64,000 nt of DNA from Chryseobacterium mulctrae (GCF_006175945.1 NZ_VAJL01000001.1:3109001-3173000), one strand, 5' to 3'. Positions 32,320-43,212 are shown, numbered from the stretch's first letter. Notes: a model not told the origin generated them from the letters alone. Numbers and translations: made by a program.

Positions 32320-34314
32320 ATGAAAAATTGTATACAAATCATTGCTTTATTTTTCTGTTTTCTTGTTTTTGCGCAGAATGAGGTGGCTGCATTACCCGTC
32401 GTTGAGGAAGATTCTTTAGATTTTGAACAAGCTAATTTTCAGAGAGAAAGAATTATTTCTTTTCGTTCTGATATTCATATTGCCGAAAATGCTGATGTTA
32501 CGGTAACAGAAACCATCAAAGTTTTTGCCAATGGAAATGAAATTAAAAGAGGGATTTTTCGTGCTTTACCAACGGTAAGAAACATTAACGGCAGAAAAGA
32601 AAGTGTTTACTACAAAATCATTGCGATTGAAAAAGAGGGTGTAAAAGAACCTTACCACACCAAAAAGGAGGGTGGTATTTTTACAATTTATATCGGGAAT
32701 AAAGATGAGCAACTTGCCTCAGGTTTTTATACCTACAAAATTGTTTATCAAACGCAGGATCAGATTGGTAAATTCAAAGGCTATGATGAATTTTATTGGA
32801 ATGTAAACGGAACCGATTGGTCTTTTCCTGTTGAAAACATTCAAGCAATAATTCATTTGCCAAAAAATGCTGATATTATTCAGAATTCTTGTTATACAGG
32901 CGGAGAAGGAAGTAAAGATCAGAATTGTACCAGCAAAAAAATATCATCTACACAGATTGAATTTAATGCTGAGAATTTAAATCCACACGAAAACCTTACC
33001 ATAGCTGTAGGTTTTAAAGCCGGTGTTTTAAAAGAGCCTTCAGGTTTTTCTAAATGGATCAATAGGGATTGGCCAAGTCTTTCATTAGTTATCGTTGGTT
33101 TTTATCTGTTGTTTTTCTACTATAAAAACTGGAAGAAATATGGGAGAGATCCTGAAAGACCTGTAGTTATTCCACAGTTTAATGCACCAAATAATCTTTC
33201 ACCTGCATCTTTAGGATACATCGATAAAGGTGAATTTGATGCTAATTTGGTGACGGCAAATCTTGTTGATCTTGCTGTAAAAGGTTTTGTAGATATTGAT
33301 GAGGTAAAAGACATTAAAAAAACTTTTCTCTCAAAAATGTTCACTTTAAAAAAGCTGGGATCAGAAAACAGCAGTTTGCAGAGCGATCAAAAGAGGCTTT
33401 TAAAAAAGCTATTTGGAAAAGAAAAGGAAGTTTCGGTAAACGGTACTTATAATTCTAAAATCAAAAAAGCGGTTGACGATTTTGAAGAATTTATTTCTGA
33501 AGAAAATAAAATTTTTGTTGAAAAGATTTCTAATAAGAAAATTGTTTATCAAGCCATAAAAATAATGCTTGCAACTTTTTTTCTTGCTTTAATTATAAGT
33601 TCTTTAATTACGTGGAGCTTTCAAACATTACTTATAGCTTCTGTTATAATTATTTTTACAAGTCTTTTTGCTGCGGTATTGGTGTTGACTTGGCAGGAAG
33701 GAAATAAGGTTATCTTTTTGGTTGTACTTATGTTTTCTATGACATTTATAGTACCGATGTTTTTCATGGCATTTGCAGATTCTGATGATATTACAGCCTT
33801 TGAATCGAATTGTTTTAAATTTTTAATATTCGGAATTATTTCGATTTTAATATTTCGTTATTTAATAAATAAACCAAGCGAAGAAAAAGTGAAAATAGAA
33901 TCTGAGATTGATGGCTTCAAAATGTACCTGAGTGCCGCTGAAGAAAATCAGCTTCAATTTCATAATCCTCCGGAAATGACTTCAGATGTATATGAGAAAT
34001 TTCTTCCGTACGCCATTGTTTTTGGAGTTGAAGGAATTTGGGGTAAAAGGTTTAGAGATAAACTGCAGGAAACCATTGATTCTGCTCAGCCTTATGAAAA
34101 TGTTCAGTATAATTTTGGATATAGCTTTGCAGGAGCTTTTACAAGTACTCTTAACGAAACAACAGTAGTTCCGGTGAGTAGCAGTTCTTCATCTTCTTCA
34201 TCGGGGTCTTCAGGAAGTTCATCATCCTATTCTGGAGGGTCGAGTTCCAGCGGTTCTTCTGGTGGAGGATCTTCCGGTGGCGGTGGAGGCGGCGGTGGAG
34301 GTGGCGGTTGGTAG
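32320..34314 (+). CDS. DUF2207 membrane protein with Ser/Gly-rich C-terminus, copy 2
   Basis: A 664-residue paralogue of the gene before it, with the same order: signal peptide (FLVFAQ), DUF2207 domain (IKRGIFRALPTVRN, EFYWNVNGTDWSFPV), membrane segment, NLSPASLGYIDKG, two to three membrane segments, FLPYAIVFGVEGIWGKRF, then a longer Ser-rich and poly-Gly tail ending GGW. I start at 32320 (MKNCIQI), which gives a proper signal peptide. The longer frame reads through the Gly codons of the neighbour in another frame. The gap to copy 1 is 10 bases. A tandem duplication inside the operon is likely. Confidence 0.88.
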   Translation: MKNCIQIIALFFCFLVFAQNEVAALPVVEEDSLDFEQANFQRERIISFRSDIHIAENADVTVTETIKVFANGNEIKRGIFRALPTVRNINGRKESVYYKIIAIEKEGVKEPYHTKKEGGIFTIYIGNKDEQLASGFYTYKIVYQTQDQIGKFKGYDEFYWNVNGTDWSFPVENIQAIIHLPKNADIIQNSCYTGGEGSKDQNCTSKKISSTQIEFNAENLNPHENLTIAVGFKAGVLKEPSGFSKWINRDWPSLSLVIVGFYLLFFYYKNWKKYGRDPERPVVIPQFNAPNNLSPASLGYIDKGEFDANLVTANLVDLAVKGFVDIDEVKDIKKTFLSKMFTLKKLGSENSSLQSDQKRLLKKLFGKEKEVSVNGTYNSKIKKAVDDFEEFISEENKIFVEKISNKKIVYQAIKIMLATFFLALIISSLITWSFQTLLIASVIIIFTSLFAAVLVLTWQEGNKVIFLVVLMFSMTFIVPMFFMAFADSDDITAFESNCFKFLIFGIISILIFRYLINKPSEEKVKIESEIDGFKMYLSAAEENQLQFHNPPEMTSDVYEKFLPYAIVFGVEGIWGKRFRDKLQETIDSAQPYENVQYNFGYSFAGAFTSTLNETTVVPVSSSSSSSSSGSSGSSSSYSGGSSSSGSSGGGSSGGGGGGGGGGGW

Positions 34315-34340
34315 CTGATCTCCATTAATTTTAAATAAAG

Positions 34341-34373
34341 AGCCTTGTCAAGGTTCAAAACCTTGACAAGGCT
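34341..34373. terminator. Hairpin after the DUF2207 operon
   Basis: Perfect 15-base arms AGCCTTGTCAAGGTT and its complement around three bases. No T run follows, so it may be a repeat element or an RNA-stabilising hairpin rather than a true terminator. Confidence 0.55.
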
Positions 34374-34401
34374 TAAAGATTAAGCATTTACGTTCCTAAT
34401 A

Positions 34402-34437
34402 AAAAAGCGTTCAGAAAATTAATTCTGAACGCTTTTT
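34402..34437. terminator. Bidirectional terminator between DUF2207 operon and murA
   Basis: AAAAAGCGTTCAGAA and its complement around a six-base loop, with T and A runs on both sides, between two convergent genes. Confidence 0.85.
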
Positions 34438-34470
34438 ATATTTTAATTTGAATAGTAAAAATTAATTTTG

Positions 34471-34564
34471 CTAATAACTAATAACTAATAACTAATAACT
34501 AATAACTAATAACTAATAACTAATAACTAATAACTAATAACTAATAACTAATAACTAATAACTA
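34471..34564. repeat. Heptamer tandem repeat, 13 full copies of CTAATAA
   Basis: Thirteen uninterrupted copies of the 7-base unit CTAATAA plus three bases, 94 bases in all, ending two bases before the murA stop codon. Every reading direction meets stop codons in it. Such perfect short repeats can change copy number by slippage. Confidence 0.95.
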
Positions 34565-34566
34565 GA

Positions 34567-35874
34567 CTAAATTCTCTCAATATCAGCTCCAATAGCCTTC
34601 AATCTTCCATCGATATTTTCATAACCACGGTCAATTTGCTCGATATTATGAATGATTGATTTTCCTTCTGCTGAAAGCGCAGCAATCAAAAGTGCGTTTC
34701 CTGCTCTGATATCCGGAGAAATCATTGTGGTTCCACGAAGCGGAGATTCCTGATTTAAACCGATCACAGTAGCTCTGTGCGGATCGCATAAAATAATTTG
34801 TGCACCCATATCGATTAATTTATCAACGAAAAATAATCTCGATTCAAACATTTTCTGATGTACCAAAAGACTTCCTTTTGCCTGAGTTGCCACAACTAAA
34901 ATAATAGAAAGCAAATCTGGAGTAAATCCTGGCCAAGGCGCATCTGAAACCGTAAGAATAGATCCGTCGATAAATTTCTGGATTTTATAATGTTCCTGAG
35001 ACGGAATGTAAATATCATCACCACTTTGTTCCAACTGAATTCCCAGTTTTCTGAATGTATTTGGAATAACTCCTAATTGGTTCCAGTTGACATTTTTGAT
35101 GGTGATTTCAGATTTTGTCATCGCTGCAAGACCAATCCAAGAACCGATTTCTACCATATCCGGAAGCATCGTGTGCTCTGTTCCGTTCAAATGAGTTACT
35201 CCTTCAATCGTCAATAAATTTGAACCGATTCCTGAAATATTAGCACCCATTCTGTTCAGCATTTTACAAAGCTGCTGTAGATAAGGTTCGCAGGCTGCGT
35301 TGTAAATTCTTGTTTTTCCTTTCGCTAAAGCTGCAGCCATTACGATGTTCGCAGTTCCTGTAACAGAAGCTTCTTCCAAAAGGATGAATTTTCCGTTAAG
35401 CTCTTTCGCTTTTAATGAATAGAAATATTCTTCCTCATCATAATTAAATTCTGCTCCAAGTTCTACTAAACCTTGAAAGTGAGTATCTAATCTTCTTCTT
35501 CCTATTTTGTCGCCTCCCGGAGTCGGCATATAAGCTTCACCATAACGAGCCAACATCGGTCCCATCAACATAATTGAGCCTCTCAGCTTAGCACCGTCTT
35601 TTTTAAATTCGTTAGACTTTATATAATCAAAATTGACATTATCTGCCTTGAAAGTATAATCTCCATGAGCATTTTTGGTTACTTTTACACCAAAGTCCCC
35701 CAAAATCTCAATGAGTCTGTTGACATCATGGATGTCTGGAATATTTTTAATTCTTACCTCTTCATCAGTTAGCAAAACTGCACACAAAATTTGAAGAGCT
35801 TCATTTTTCGCTCCTTGTGGAGTGATTTCACCTTGCAGTCTTTTTCCTCCTCTTATTTGAAATGTTCCACTCAT
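34567..35874 (-). CDS. murA: UDP-N-acetylglucosamine 1-carboxyvinyltransferase with Asp at the catalytic Cys position
   Basis: First committed enzyme of peptidoglycan synthesis, adding enolpyruvate from PEP to UDP-GlcNAc. The 435-residue protein has the EPT fold, with Lys23 in GAKNEALQIL and the loop PTPGGDKIGRRRLDTH. In E. coli the matching loop has Cys115, the residue that fosfomycin alkylates. Here it is Asp122 (codon at 35509-35511). Asp variants in other bacteria are active and insensitive to fosfomycin. The start overlaps the DUF4290 stop by one base (TAATG), so the two are translationally coupled. Confidence 0.95.
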   Translation of the reverse strand: MSGTFQIRGGKRLQGEITPQGAKNEALQILCAVLLTDEEVRIKNIPDIHDVNRLIEILGDFGVKVTKNAHGDYTFKADNVNFDYIKSNEFKKDGAKLRGSIMLMGPMLARYGEAYMPTPGGDKIGRRRLDTHFQGLVELGAEFNYDEEEYFYSLKAKELNGKFILLEEASVTGTANIVMAAALAKGKTRIYNAACEPYLQQLCKMLNRMGANISGIGSNLLTIEGVTHLNGTEHTMLPDMVEIGSWIGLAAMTKSEITIKNVNWNQLGVIPNTFRKLGIQLEQSGDDIYIPSQEHYKIQKFIDGSILTVSDAPWPGFTPDLLSIILVVATQAKGSLLVHQKMFESRLFFVDKLIDMGAQIILCDPHRATVIGLNQESPLRGTTMISPDIRAGNALLIAALSAEGKSIIHNIEQIDRGYENIDGRLKAIGADIERI

Positions 35875-36530
35875 TACCTTCTGTTCTTATGATTATTGTT
35901 GTTATTGTTAAATCTTCTTTTTGCGGGTTGGTTTTTGTTGTTTGTGTTTTTATTGTTGTTATTCCTGTTGTTATTGGTAGCGTAGTAGATTTTGCTTTTC
36001 TCTAAGCTTTCAATACCGGTAAGGTCTAATCTGTTTTGCGAAAGTTCTTTCAAATGACGGAAAATCACATCATCTGTTACATGTTCTTTATTATAAACAT
36101 TGTACGACTTTTTCATGTTGTTGGCAATCACTTCGATTAAGGCTTCTTTTTCGTCGCCTGCTTCAAGCTCGATTGCTTTTTCGATCAGCTGAAGAATACT
36201 TTTTCCATAAAATTTGAAATCTCCCTGAAGTTTAGGGTATTCCATTCTTTTTGGCTTTTCTGCAAGTTCTTCTTTTGTAGGGAAAGGATATGGGGAATCT
36301 ACATCTAAATCATGATTGGCAAGAATATAGAGGTGATCCCAAAGTTTATGTTTGTAATTTTCTTCGTCGCGGAGCTGTGGGTTTCTCTGACCCATAAAAT
36401 CAATGATTGCCATTGCCATTTCGTTTCTTTCGTCTTTGTCTGAAACTTCTTTGCAACGCTCAACCAACTGTTGTATAATTCTGCCATATTCTGGCATATT
36501 GAGATGAGTTTTTTGGGTATTGTATTCCAT
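35874..36530 (-). CDS. DUF4290 protein with Asn-rich tail
   Basis: A 218-residue soluble protein of the Bacteroidota-specific family DUF4290: EYGRIIQQLVERC, GQRNPQLRDEENYKHKLWDHL, FKFYGKSILQLIEKAI. From about residue 185 it becomes almost only Asn, Lys and Arg, likely disordered and possibly RNA-binding (inference). I start at 36530 (MEYNTQK). A perfect -7 box (TATATTTG, 36544-36537) ends six bases before that ATG, so the message should be nearly leaderless. It is coupled to murA, hinting at a link with cell-wall growth. Confidence 0.88.
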   Translation of the reverse strand: MEYNTQKTHLNMPEYGRIIQQLVERCKEVSDKDERNEMAMAIIDFMGQRNPQLRDEENYKHKLWDHLYILANHDLDVDSPYPFPTKEELAEKPKRMEYPKLQGDFKFYGKSILQLIEKAIELEAGDEKEALIEVIANNMKKSYNVYNKEHVTDDVIFRHLKELSQNRLDLTGIESLEKSKIYYATNNNRNNNNKNTNNKNQPAKRRFNNNNNNHKNRR

Positions 36531-36536
36531 AGTCTG

Positions 36537-36544
36537 CAAATATA
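36537..36544 (-). promoter_or_regulatory. -7 box of the DUF4290-murA operon, next to the ATG
   Basis: The minus strand reads TATATTTG, then six bases, then ATG. Transcription should start at or next to the start codon. Confidence 0.6.
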
Positions 36545-36649
36545 TGGATTAATAAAAATAATGCTTCGAAAAACTTAAATGTTTATAAAAATTTAATAAA
36601 AATATTTAAGATTTTCTTATAGTAATCTGATACCAAATTCTGAACCAAA

Positions 36650-37063
36650 TCAGACTTCAATAAATTTCTTTTTCTGATGTTGATCGGGTAGGAAGCACTT
36701 TTGAGCCGAAAGCTTCATTCTGTTTTCGGAAATTTTGTTGTAAATTTTATCACTTATAAATGTGGGAATCAATTTTCCGATCACTGATAAATTATAAATT
36801 CCGCCTAAAAGATTGGCAATTTTTAAAACAGCTTTAGATTTAATGAGATAATATTGATGAGGTTTCCAAAGGTAGAGTGTGTTGAACTGTTTTGTTTCCA
36901 GACCTCTTTCCGATAAAAATTTCTGTCCGAAATCTGATTGCAGGGAAGCAAACATAAATTGATCTTTTTGATCTCTTTCAAGAATCCACTGCACCCAAAA
37001 ATTGCATACACCGCATTCACCGTCAAAAAATACAATATGTTTTTGTTCCCAAATTTCCGGCAT
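36650..37063 (-). CDS. DCC family thiol-disulfide oxidoreductase-like protein
   Basis: A 137-residue protein with the DCC1 motif VFFDGECGVCNFWVQW near the N-terminus (DGxCxxC, a thioredoxin-like pair of cysteines), followed by FASLQSDFGQKFL and a helical C-terminal half with LSVIGKLIP. The family is predicted to have a redox role, but no substrate is known. It starts 8 bases after the haem-binding gene, so the two form one operon. Confidence 0.88.
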   Translation of the reverse strand: MPEIWEQKHIVFFDGECGVCNFWVQWILERDQKDQFMFASLQSDFGQKFLSERGLETKQFNTLYLWKPHQYYLIKSKAVLKIANLLGGIYNLSVIGKLIPTFISDKIYNKISENRMKLSAQKCFLPDQHQKKKFIEV

Positions 37064-37071
37064 GATTTCTA

Positions 37072-37533
37072 TTATTCTGTTTTAAATTTTGTTTCCCGAA
37101 TCTCTCTTTTAAAATAAGTAATCAGTTCTTTTCTTTGAGCTTCGGTTAGTTTCGCGTCTTGATGTCCCAAATAATAAGATTCCAAAGGCATTTCATGTTT
37201 TTCGAGCATTTCTACACATTCCTCCATTTTATGGATCTGTCTTTTCGGCTCGTAAGTAGCAAATGTAGAAAAATTAAGATGTTTTCTTCCTTCATCGATG
37301 TGATTTTTTATCCACCAGGAAGCAGGAGCAAGATTGGTGTACCATGGATATTTAGTTTCGTCAGAATGACAGTCGTAACACGAGTTGGTAATCAGTTTTG
37401 CTATTTCCGGAGAAGTATGGGTTTTGATTTTTAAAAAATCCATTCCCGGATTCAACGGCTTGTTGGTTTTATCAATCGGAAAAAACTGGATGATTATAAA
37501 AGCGACAAGAAGAATGATCATTACTTTTTTCAT
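37072..37533 (-). CDS. Haem-binding domain protein, membrane-anchored
   Basis: A 153-residue protein with one N-terminal membrane segment (VMIILLVAFIIIQFF) and a periplasmic domain with a single c-type haem site CYDCH (about 51-55), followed by SDETKYPWYTNLAPASWW and a methionine (EKHEMPLESYY) that could be the sixth haem ligand. This matches the Haem_bd family common in Bacteroidota. Possible role in electron transfer. First gene of the operon with the DCC protein. Confidence 0.88.
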   Translation of the reverse strand: MKKVMIILLVAFIIIQFFPIDKTNKPLNPGMDFLKIKTHTSPEIAKLITNSCYDCHSDETKYPWYTNLAPASWWIKNHIDEGRKHLNFSTFATYEPKRQIHKMEECVEMLEKHEMPLESYYLGHQDAKLTEAQRKELITYFKREIRETKFKTE

Positions 37534-37751
37534 ACGCTGAGATTTGAGTTTCTAAACTAATAAAGATATTAAATTTTTATCAATGTATTAATATGATCAA
37601 TTTTGAAACAGAGGTTTTAAATTGAATAATTCTAAATACGGGTACTTATTCTTGGTTTTTATCTAAAGTAATGCCAAATTTTATTAACTTAATTGCATTG
37701 TTATGTATTTTCTAGACTTTGCAAATTGGAATCGATAGTCAAGTTATTGTT

Positions 37752-37766
37752 ATAGTTTTTTACTAT
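37752..37766 (+). promoter_or_regulatory. OxyR-like half site upstream of katG
   Basis: ATAG, seven bases, then CTAT, the spacing of one half of an OxyR site, centred about 66 bases before the expected katG transcription start. A second half at the canonical distance is not seen, and the area is AT-rich, so chance is possible. The rest of the 346-base gap (37534-37879) shows only the promoter. Confidence 0.3.
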
Positions 37767-37787
37767 TGTAAAAATTTTATTGATAGA

Positions 37788-37818
37788 TTGTGTTTATTGA
37801 TTAAGCGTTGTAAGTTTG
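37788..37818 (+). promoter_or_regulatory. Promoter of katG
   Basis: TTG at 37788-37790 and a perfect -7 box TAAGTTTG at 37811-37818, spaced 20 bases. The expected leader is about 55 bases. Confidence 0.65.
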
Positions 37819-37873
37819 CATAGTTGTAAAGCAAATAAAATTATTAAAACGTTAAACCAACATAAAAAATTAA

Positions 37874-40153
<2,280 letters not shown>

Positions 40154-40174
40154 CTTATAAATCATATTTTTATG

Positions 40175-40202
40175 AAGGCAGTCGTTTGACTGTCTTTTTT
40201 TG
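40175..40202 (+). terminator. Terminator of katG
   Basis: GGCAGTC and GACTGTC (with a G-U pair) around four bases, followed by TTTTTTT, 22 bases after the stop. Confidence 0.8.
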
Positions 40203-40301
40203 CTTTAGTTATTACTGTGATTAAGTATAAGTTCATTCAAAATTAGAATGGTAAAAAACAACTATTTAAAAATATCAAATTCACAATCAGAGAGATTTTT
40301 A

Positions 40302-40400
40302 TTGCTTAAATAATAAAAGCTTATCTTTGCAAAAAATTGAGCTCCAAAAGTTGGAGTAACTCATTGATAATCTTGTCCTATCGCTTTGTCGAAGGATTAT
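40302..40400 (+). promoter_or_regulatory. Promoter and structured leader of der
   Basis: A TTG at 40302-40304 and a perfect -7 box TATCTTTG at 40322-40329. The leader, about 78 bases, holds a hairpin CTCCAA/TTGGAG (40342-40356) and a longer imperfect one between GATAATC (40366) and GATTAT (40395). Confidence 0.5.
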
Positions 40401-40412
40401 TAAACATTTTTT

Positions 40413-41723
40413 ATGTCAAATATTGTTGCTATTGTTGGGCGTCCCAACGTAGGAAAATCCACGTTATTTAATCGTTTATTAGAAAGAAGAGAGGCTATTG
40501 TAGACTCTACTGCTGGTGTAACCAGAGACCGTCATTACGGAAAATCTGACTGGAATGGTGTAGATTTTACTGTAATTGATACTGGAGGTTATGACGTTAA
40601 TAACGATGATGTTTTCCAGGGAGAAATTTCTAAGCAGGTGCAATTGGCGATTGACGAAGCTACATCAATTATTTTTATGTTGAATGTAGAAGAAGGTCTT
40701 ACCGATACGGATCACGAGATCCACGAAATGCTGAGAAGATCAAATAAACCTACTTATATCGTAATCAATAAAGTAGATTCAGCGAAAGAAGAGGTTGATG
40801 CTACGGAATTTTACCAGTTAGGAATCGAAAAATATTATACTATTTCTTCTGCAACAGGTTCTGGAACAGGTGAAATTTTGGATGATATTGTAAGAGATTT
40901 CCCAACTACAGATTATAAAGATCCTTTTGAAGGATTGCCAAAAATCACCATTGCAGGTCGTCCAAACGTAGGGAAATCTACAATGACGAATGCATTGCTT
41001 GATGCTGAAAGAAATATTGTAACAGATGTTGCAGGAACTACAAGAGACAGTATTCAGACGTTGTATAATAAATTCGGACACGAGTTTGTGTTGGTAGACA
41101 CAGCCGGAATGCGCCGTAAATCTAAAGTAAATGAAGATTTAGAATTTTACTCTGTAATGAGATCTATTCGTTCTATTGAATATTCTGATGTGGTGATCAT
41201 CATGGTTGATGCTACTTTAGGATGGGAATCTCAGGATATGAATATCTTTGGTCTTGCTCAGAAAAACAGAAAAGGGATCGTAATCGTTGTCAACAAATGG
41301 GATTTGATTGAAGACAAGCAAACAAATACAATCAGAGATTTCGAAAAATCAATCAGAGATAAAATCGGTCAGTTCAGTGATATTCCAATTTTGTTTGTTT
41401 CGGCTTTAACGAAGCAGAGAATTTTGAAAGCTGTGGAAATGGCAATGATTGTTTATGAAGACCGTAAGAAGAAAATTAAGACGTCTAAATTGAACGAAAT
41501 AATGCTTCCGATTTTTGAAGCAACTCCACCACCTGCAAACAAAGGGAAATACATTAAAATCAAATATTGCGTACAGCTTCCAACGCCGTCACCGCAGTTT
41601 GTATTCTTCTGTAACTTACCACAATATGTAAAAGAACCATACAAGAGATTTACTGAAAACCAATTGAGAAAAGAATTCGGGTTTACCGGAGTTCCTATCG
41701 AAGTGTATTTCAGACAAAAATAA
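40413..41723 (+). CDS. der: Ribosome assembly GTPase Der (EngA)
   Basis: An essential GTPase with two tandem G domains that helps mature the 50S subunit. Both P-loops read GRPNVGKST (about residues 8 and 182). DTGGYDV and DTAGMRRK are the G3 motifs, NKVDSAK and NKWDLIE the G4 motifs. The C-terminal KH-like domain (about 350-436) ends with the usual GVPIEVYFRQK. The 436-residue length is typical. The leader is long and structured, unlike most genes here. Confidence 0.97.
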   Translation: MSNIVAIVGRPNVGKSTLFNRLLERREAIVDSTAGVTRDRHYGKSDWNGVDFTVIDTGGYDVNNDDVFQGEISKQVQLAIDEATSIIFMLNVEEGLTDTDHEIHEMLRRSNKPTYIVINKVDSAKEEVDATEFYQLGIEKYYTISSATGSGTGEILDDIVRDFPTTDYKDPFEGLPKITIAGRPNVGKSTMTNALLDAERNIVTDVAGTTRDSIQTLYNKFGHEFVLVDTAGMRRKSKVNEDLEFYSVMRSIRSIEYSDVVIIMVDATLGWESQDMNIFGLAQKNRKGIVIVVNKWDLIEDKQTNTIRDFEKSIRDKIGQFSDIPILFVSALTKQRILKAVEMAMIVYEDRKKKIKTSKLNEIMLPIFEATPPPANKGKYIKIKYCVQLPTPSPQFVFFCNLPQYVKEPYKRFTENQLRKEFGFTGVPIEVYFRQK

Positions 41724-41730
41724 TTTTACC

Positions 41731-41762
41731 AATCCCTTTTAGATTTTCTAAGAGGGATTTTA
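41731..41762 (+). terminator. Terminator of der
   Basis: AATCCCTTTTAGA and TCTAAGAGGGATT (one G-U) followed by TTTTATT. Confidence 0.75.
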
Positions 41763-41799
41763 TTCTTAATTAAATTTTATATTAAAGCTTCTCAAAATA

Positions 41800-42453
41800 A
41801 TGAATACAGTCGTATTATCAGAACAGTTTTCTTTGGTTAATACTTGGATTAATGAACTTAGAAACGTAGAAATTCAGCACGACCGAATGAGATTCCGTAG
41901 AAATATGGAAAGAATCGGGGAGATTGCAGCATTTGAAATCAGTAAAAGTTTAGAACAGAAAGAAGTTGAAATTCAGACTCCTTTAGATACGATTAAAATA
42001 AAGGAAATTGCTGTTCAACCTGTAATTACCACAATTTTAAGAGCGGGAGTTCCTTTGTTTGAAGGGATTTTAAATTATTTGGATAGAGCAGATTGCGGTT
42101 TTGTAGCAGCGTACAGAAAACACGATGCCAACGATTATTTTTCAATCAAACAGGATTATCTTACCTGTCCGAATATTGACGGAAGACCTTTAATTGTTGC
42201 AGATCCTATGTTGGCAACCGGAGCTTCTTTAATTGAAGCGATTAAAGATTTGCTAACCAACGGAACACCAACTCAGCTTCATATTGTAGCAGCAATTGCT
42301 TCAAAGCAAGGTGTTGAAACCATTGAAAAAGCTTACCCGAATGCGAAAATTTGGGTTGGAGCAATTGATGAAAATTTAACTTCAAAAGGATATATTACAC
42401 CAGGTTTAGGTGATGCCGGAGATTTAAGCTACGGAGAAAAATTGCAGAGATAA
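41800..42453 (+). CDS. upp: Uracil phosphoribosyltransferase
   Basis: Pyrimidine salvage enzyme joining uracil to PRPP to give UMP. The 217-residue protein shows ITTILRAGVPLFEG, a flexible arm GFVAAYRKHD, the PRPP loop VADPMLATGASLIEAI and the uracil-binding C-terminus YITPGLGDAGDLSYG. A terminator hairpin separates it from der and another follows it. Confidence 0.95.
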   Translation: MNTVVLSEQFSLVNTWINELRNVEIQHDRMRFRRNMERIGEIAAFEISKSLEQKEVEIQTPLDTIKIKEIAVQPVITTILRAGVPLFEGILNYLDRADCGFVAAYRKHDANDYFSIKQDYLTCPNIDGRPLIVADPMLATGASLIEAIKDLLTNGTPTQLHIVAAIASKQGVETIEKAYPNAKIWVGAIDENLTSKGYITPGLGDAGDLSYGEKLQR

Positions 42454-42476
42454 GTTTAAAATTTTAATGATAAATT

Positions 42477-42508
42477 AATTGGTCGTATTTTTTAATATGA
42501 CCAATTTT
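42477..42508. terminator. Terminator between convergent upp and comF
   Basis: AATTGGTC (42477) and GACCAATT (42499) enclose an AT-rich loop that extends the stem by a few pairs; T and A runs lie on the outside. Confidence 0.65.
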
Positions 42509-42526
42509 GCATTTATATTATAAATG

Positions 42527-43180
42527 TTATTCATCCATTGCCATTACCAAAATACTCACTTTGTTGTCTCCGGATTTCAAAATTTCCCAGGCAATTGAAG
42601 CAATCGTATTTCCGGTGGTAAAAACATCATCAATCAATAAAATATGTTTTCCTGAAATGTTTTCTGTGATGGAAAAGGTATTTTGAGTTTCAAGACGATG
42701 TTGTCTGTCTTTCAAAGCCTGTGCTTTTGAATAATGGTTTCTTTTAATTAAATCATGACTAAAAGGAATCTCATAAAACTTAGATAATGTTTCTGTAAAC
42801 AAATGCAGTTGATTATAACCTCTCTCTTTTAATTTTTTCGGATGCAATGGAACAGAAACAAATGCATCAGGTTTTTCATTTTTGAAATCTAAACGCTCTG
42901 TCGTCCATTCTGCTAAAATCTTTCCGGCTTTTTCTCGACTTTTATATTTTAATTCGTGGATGATTTTTCGGCTTAAATTTTCCTTTTCAAACTGCATTAA
43001 TGCAAAAGCATTTTCAATGGGAAAAAGAAGTTTACATTTCTCCAAAATATAATTATCCTCAAAAAAGTTGAAATGCGTAAAGTGAATTTGCTCAAAACAA
43101 ACATTGCAGACAAGCAAGTCGCCGTCAATAATCCGGTTGCAGTGAATGCAACGATTCGGAAAGAAAATATCTAAAATCAT
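42527..43180 (-). CDS. comF: ComF family phosphoribosyltransferase-like protein
   Basis: A 217-residue protein with an N-terminal zinc ribbon (FPNRCIHCNRII, then VCNVCFEQI) and a phosphoribosyltransferase fold with HILLIDDVFTTGNTIASIAWE as the PRPP-binding loop and RGYNQLHLF upstream. ComF proteins take part in DNA uptake in competent bacteria, probably at the inner side of the membrane. No other competence gene lies in this window. Confidence 0.92.
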   Translation of the reverse strand: MILDIFFPNRCIHCNRIIDGDLLVCNVCFEQIHFTHFNFFEDNYILEKCKLLFPIENAFALMQFEKENLSRKIIHELKYKSREKAGKILAEWTTERLDFKNEKPDAFVSVPLHPKKLKERGYNQLHLFTETLSKFYEIPFSHDLIKRNHYSKAQALKDRQHRLETQNTFSITENISGKHILLIDDVFTTGNTIASIAWEILKSGDNKVSILVMAMDE

Positions 43181-43212
43181 TTGTGTGTTTTGTAGAACTA
43201 AGATAGTGAATT

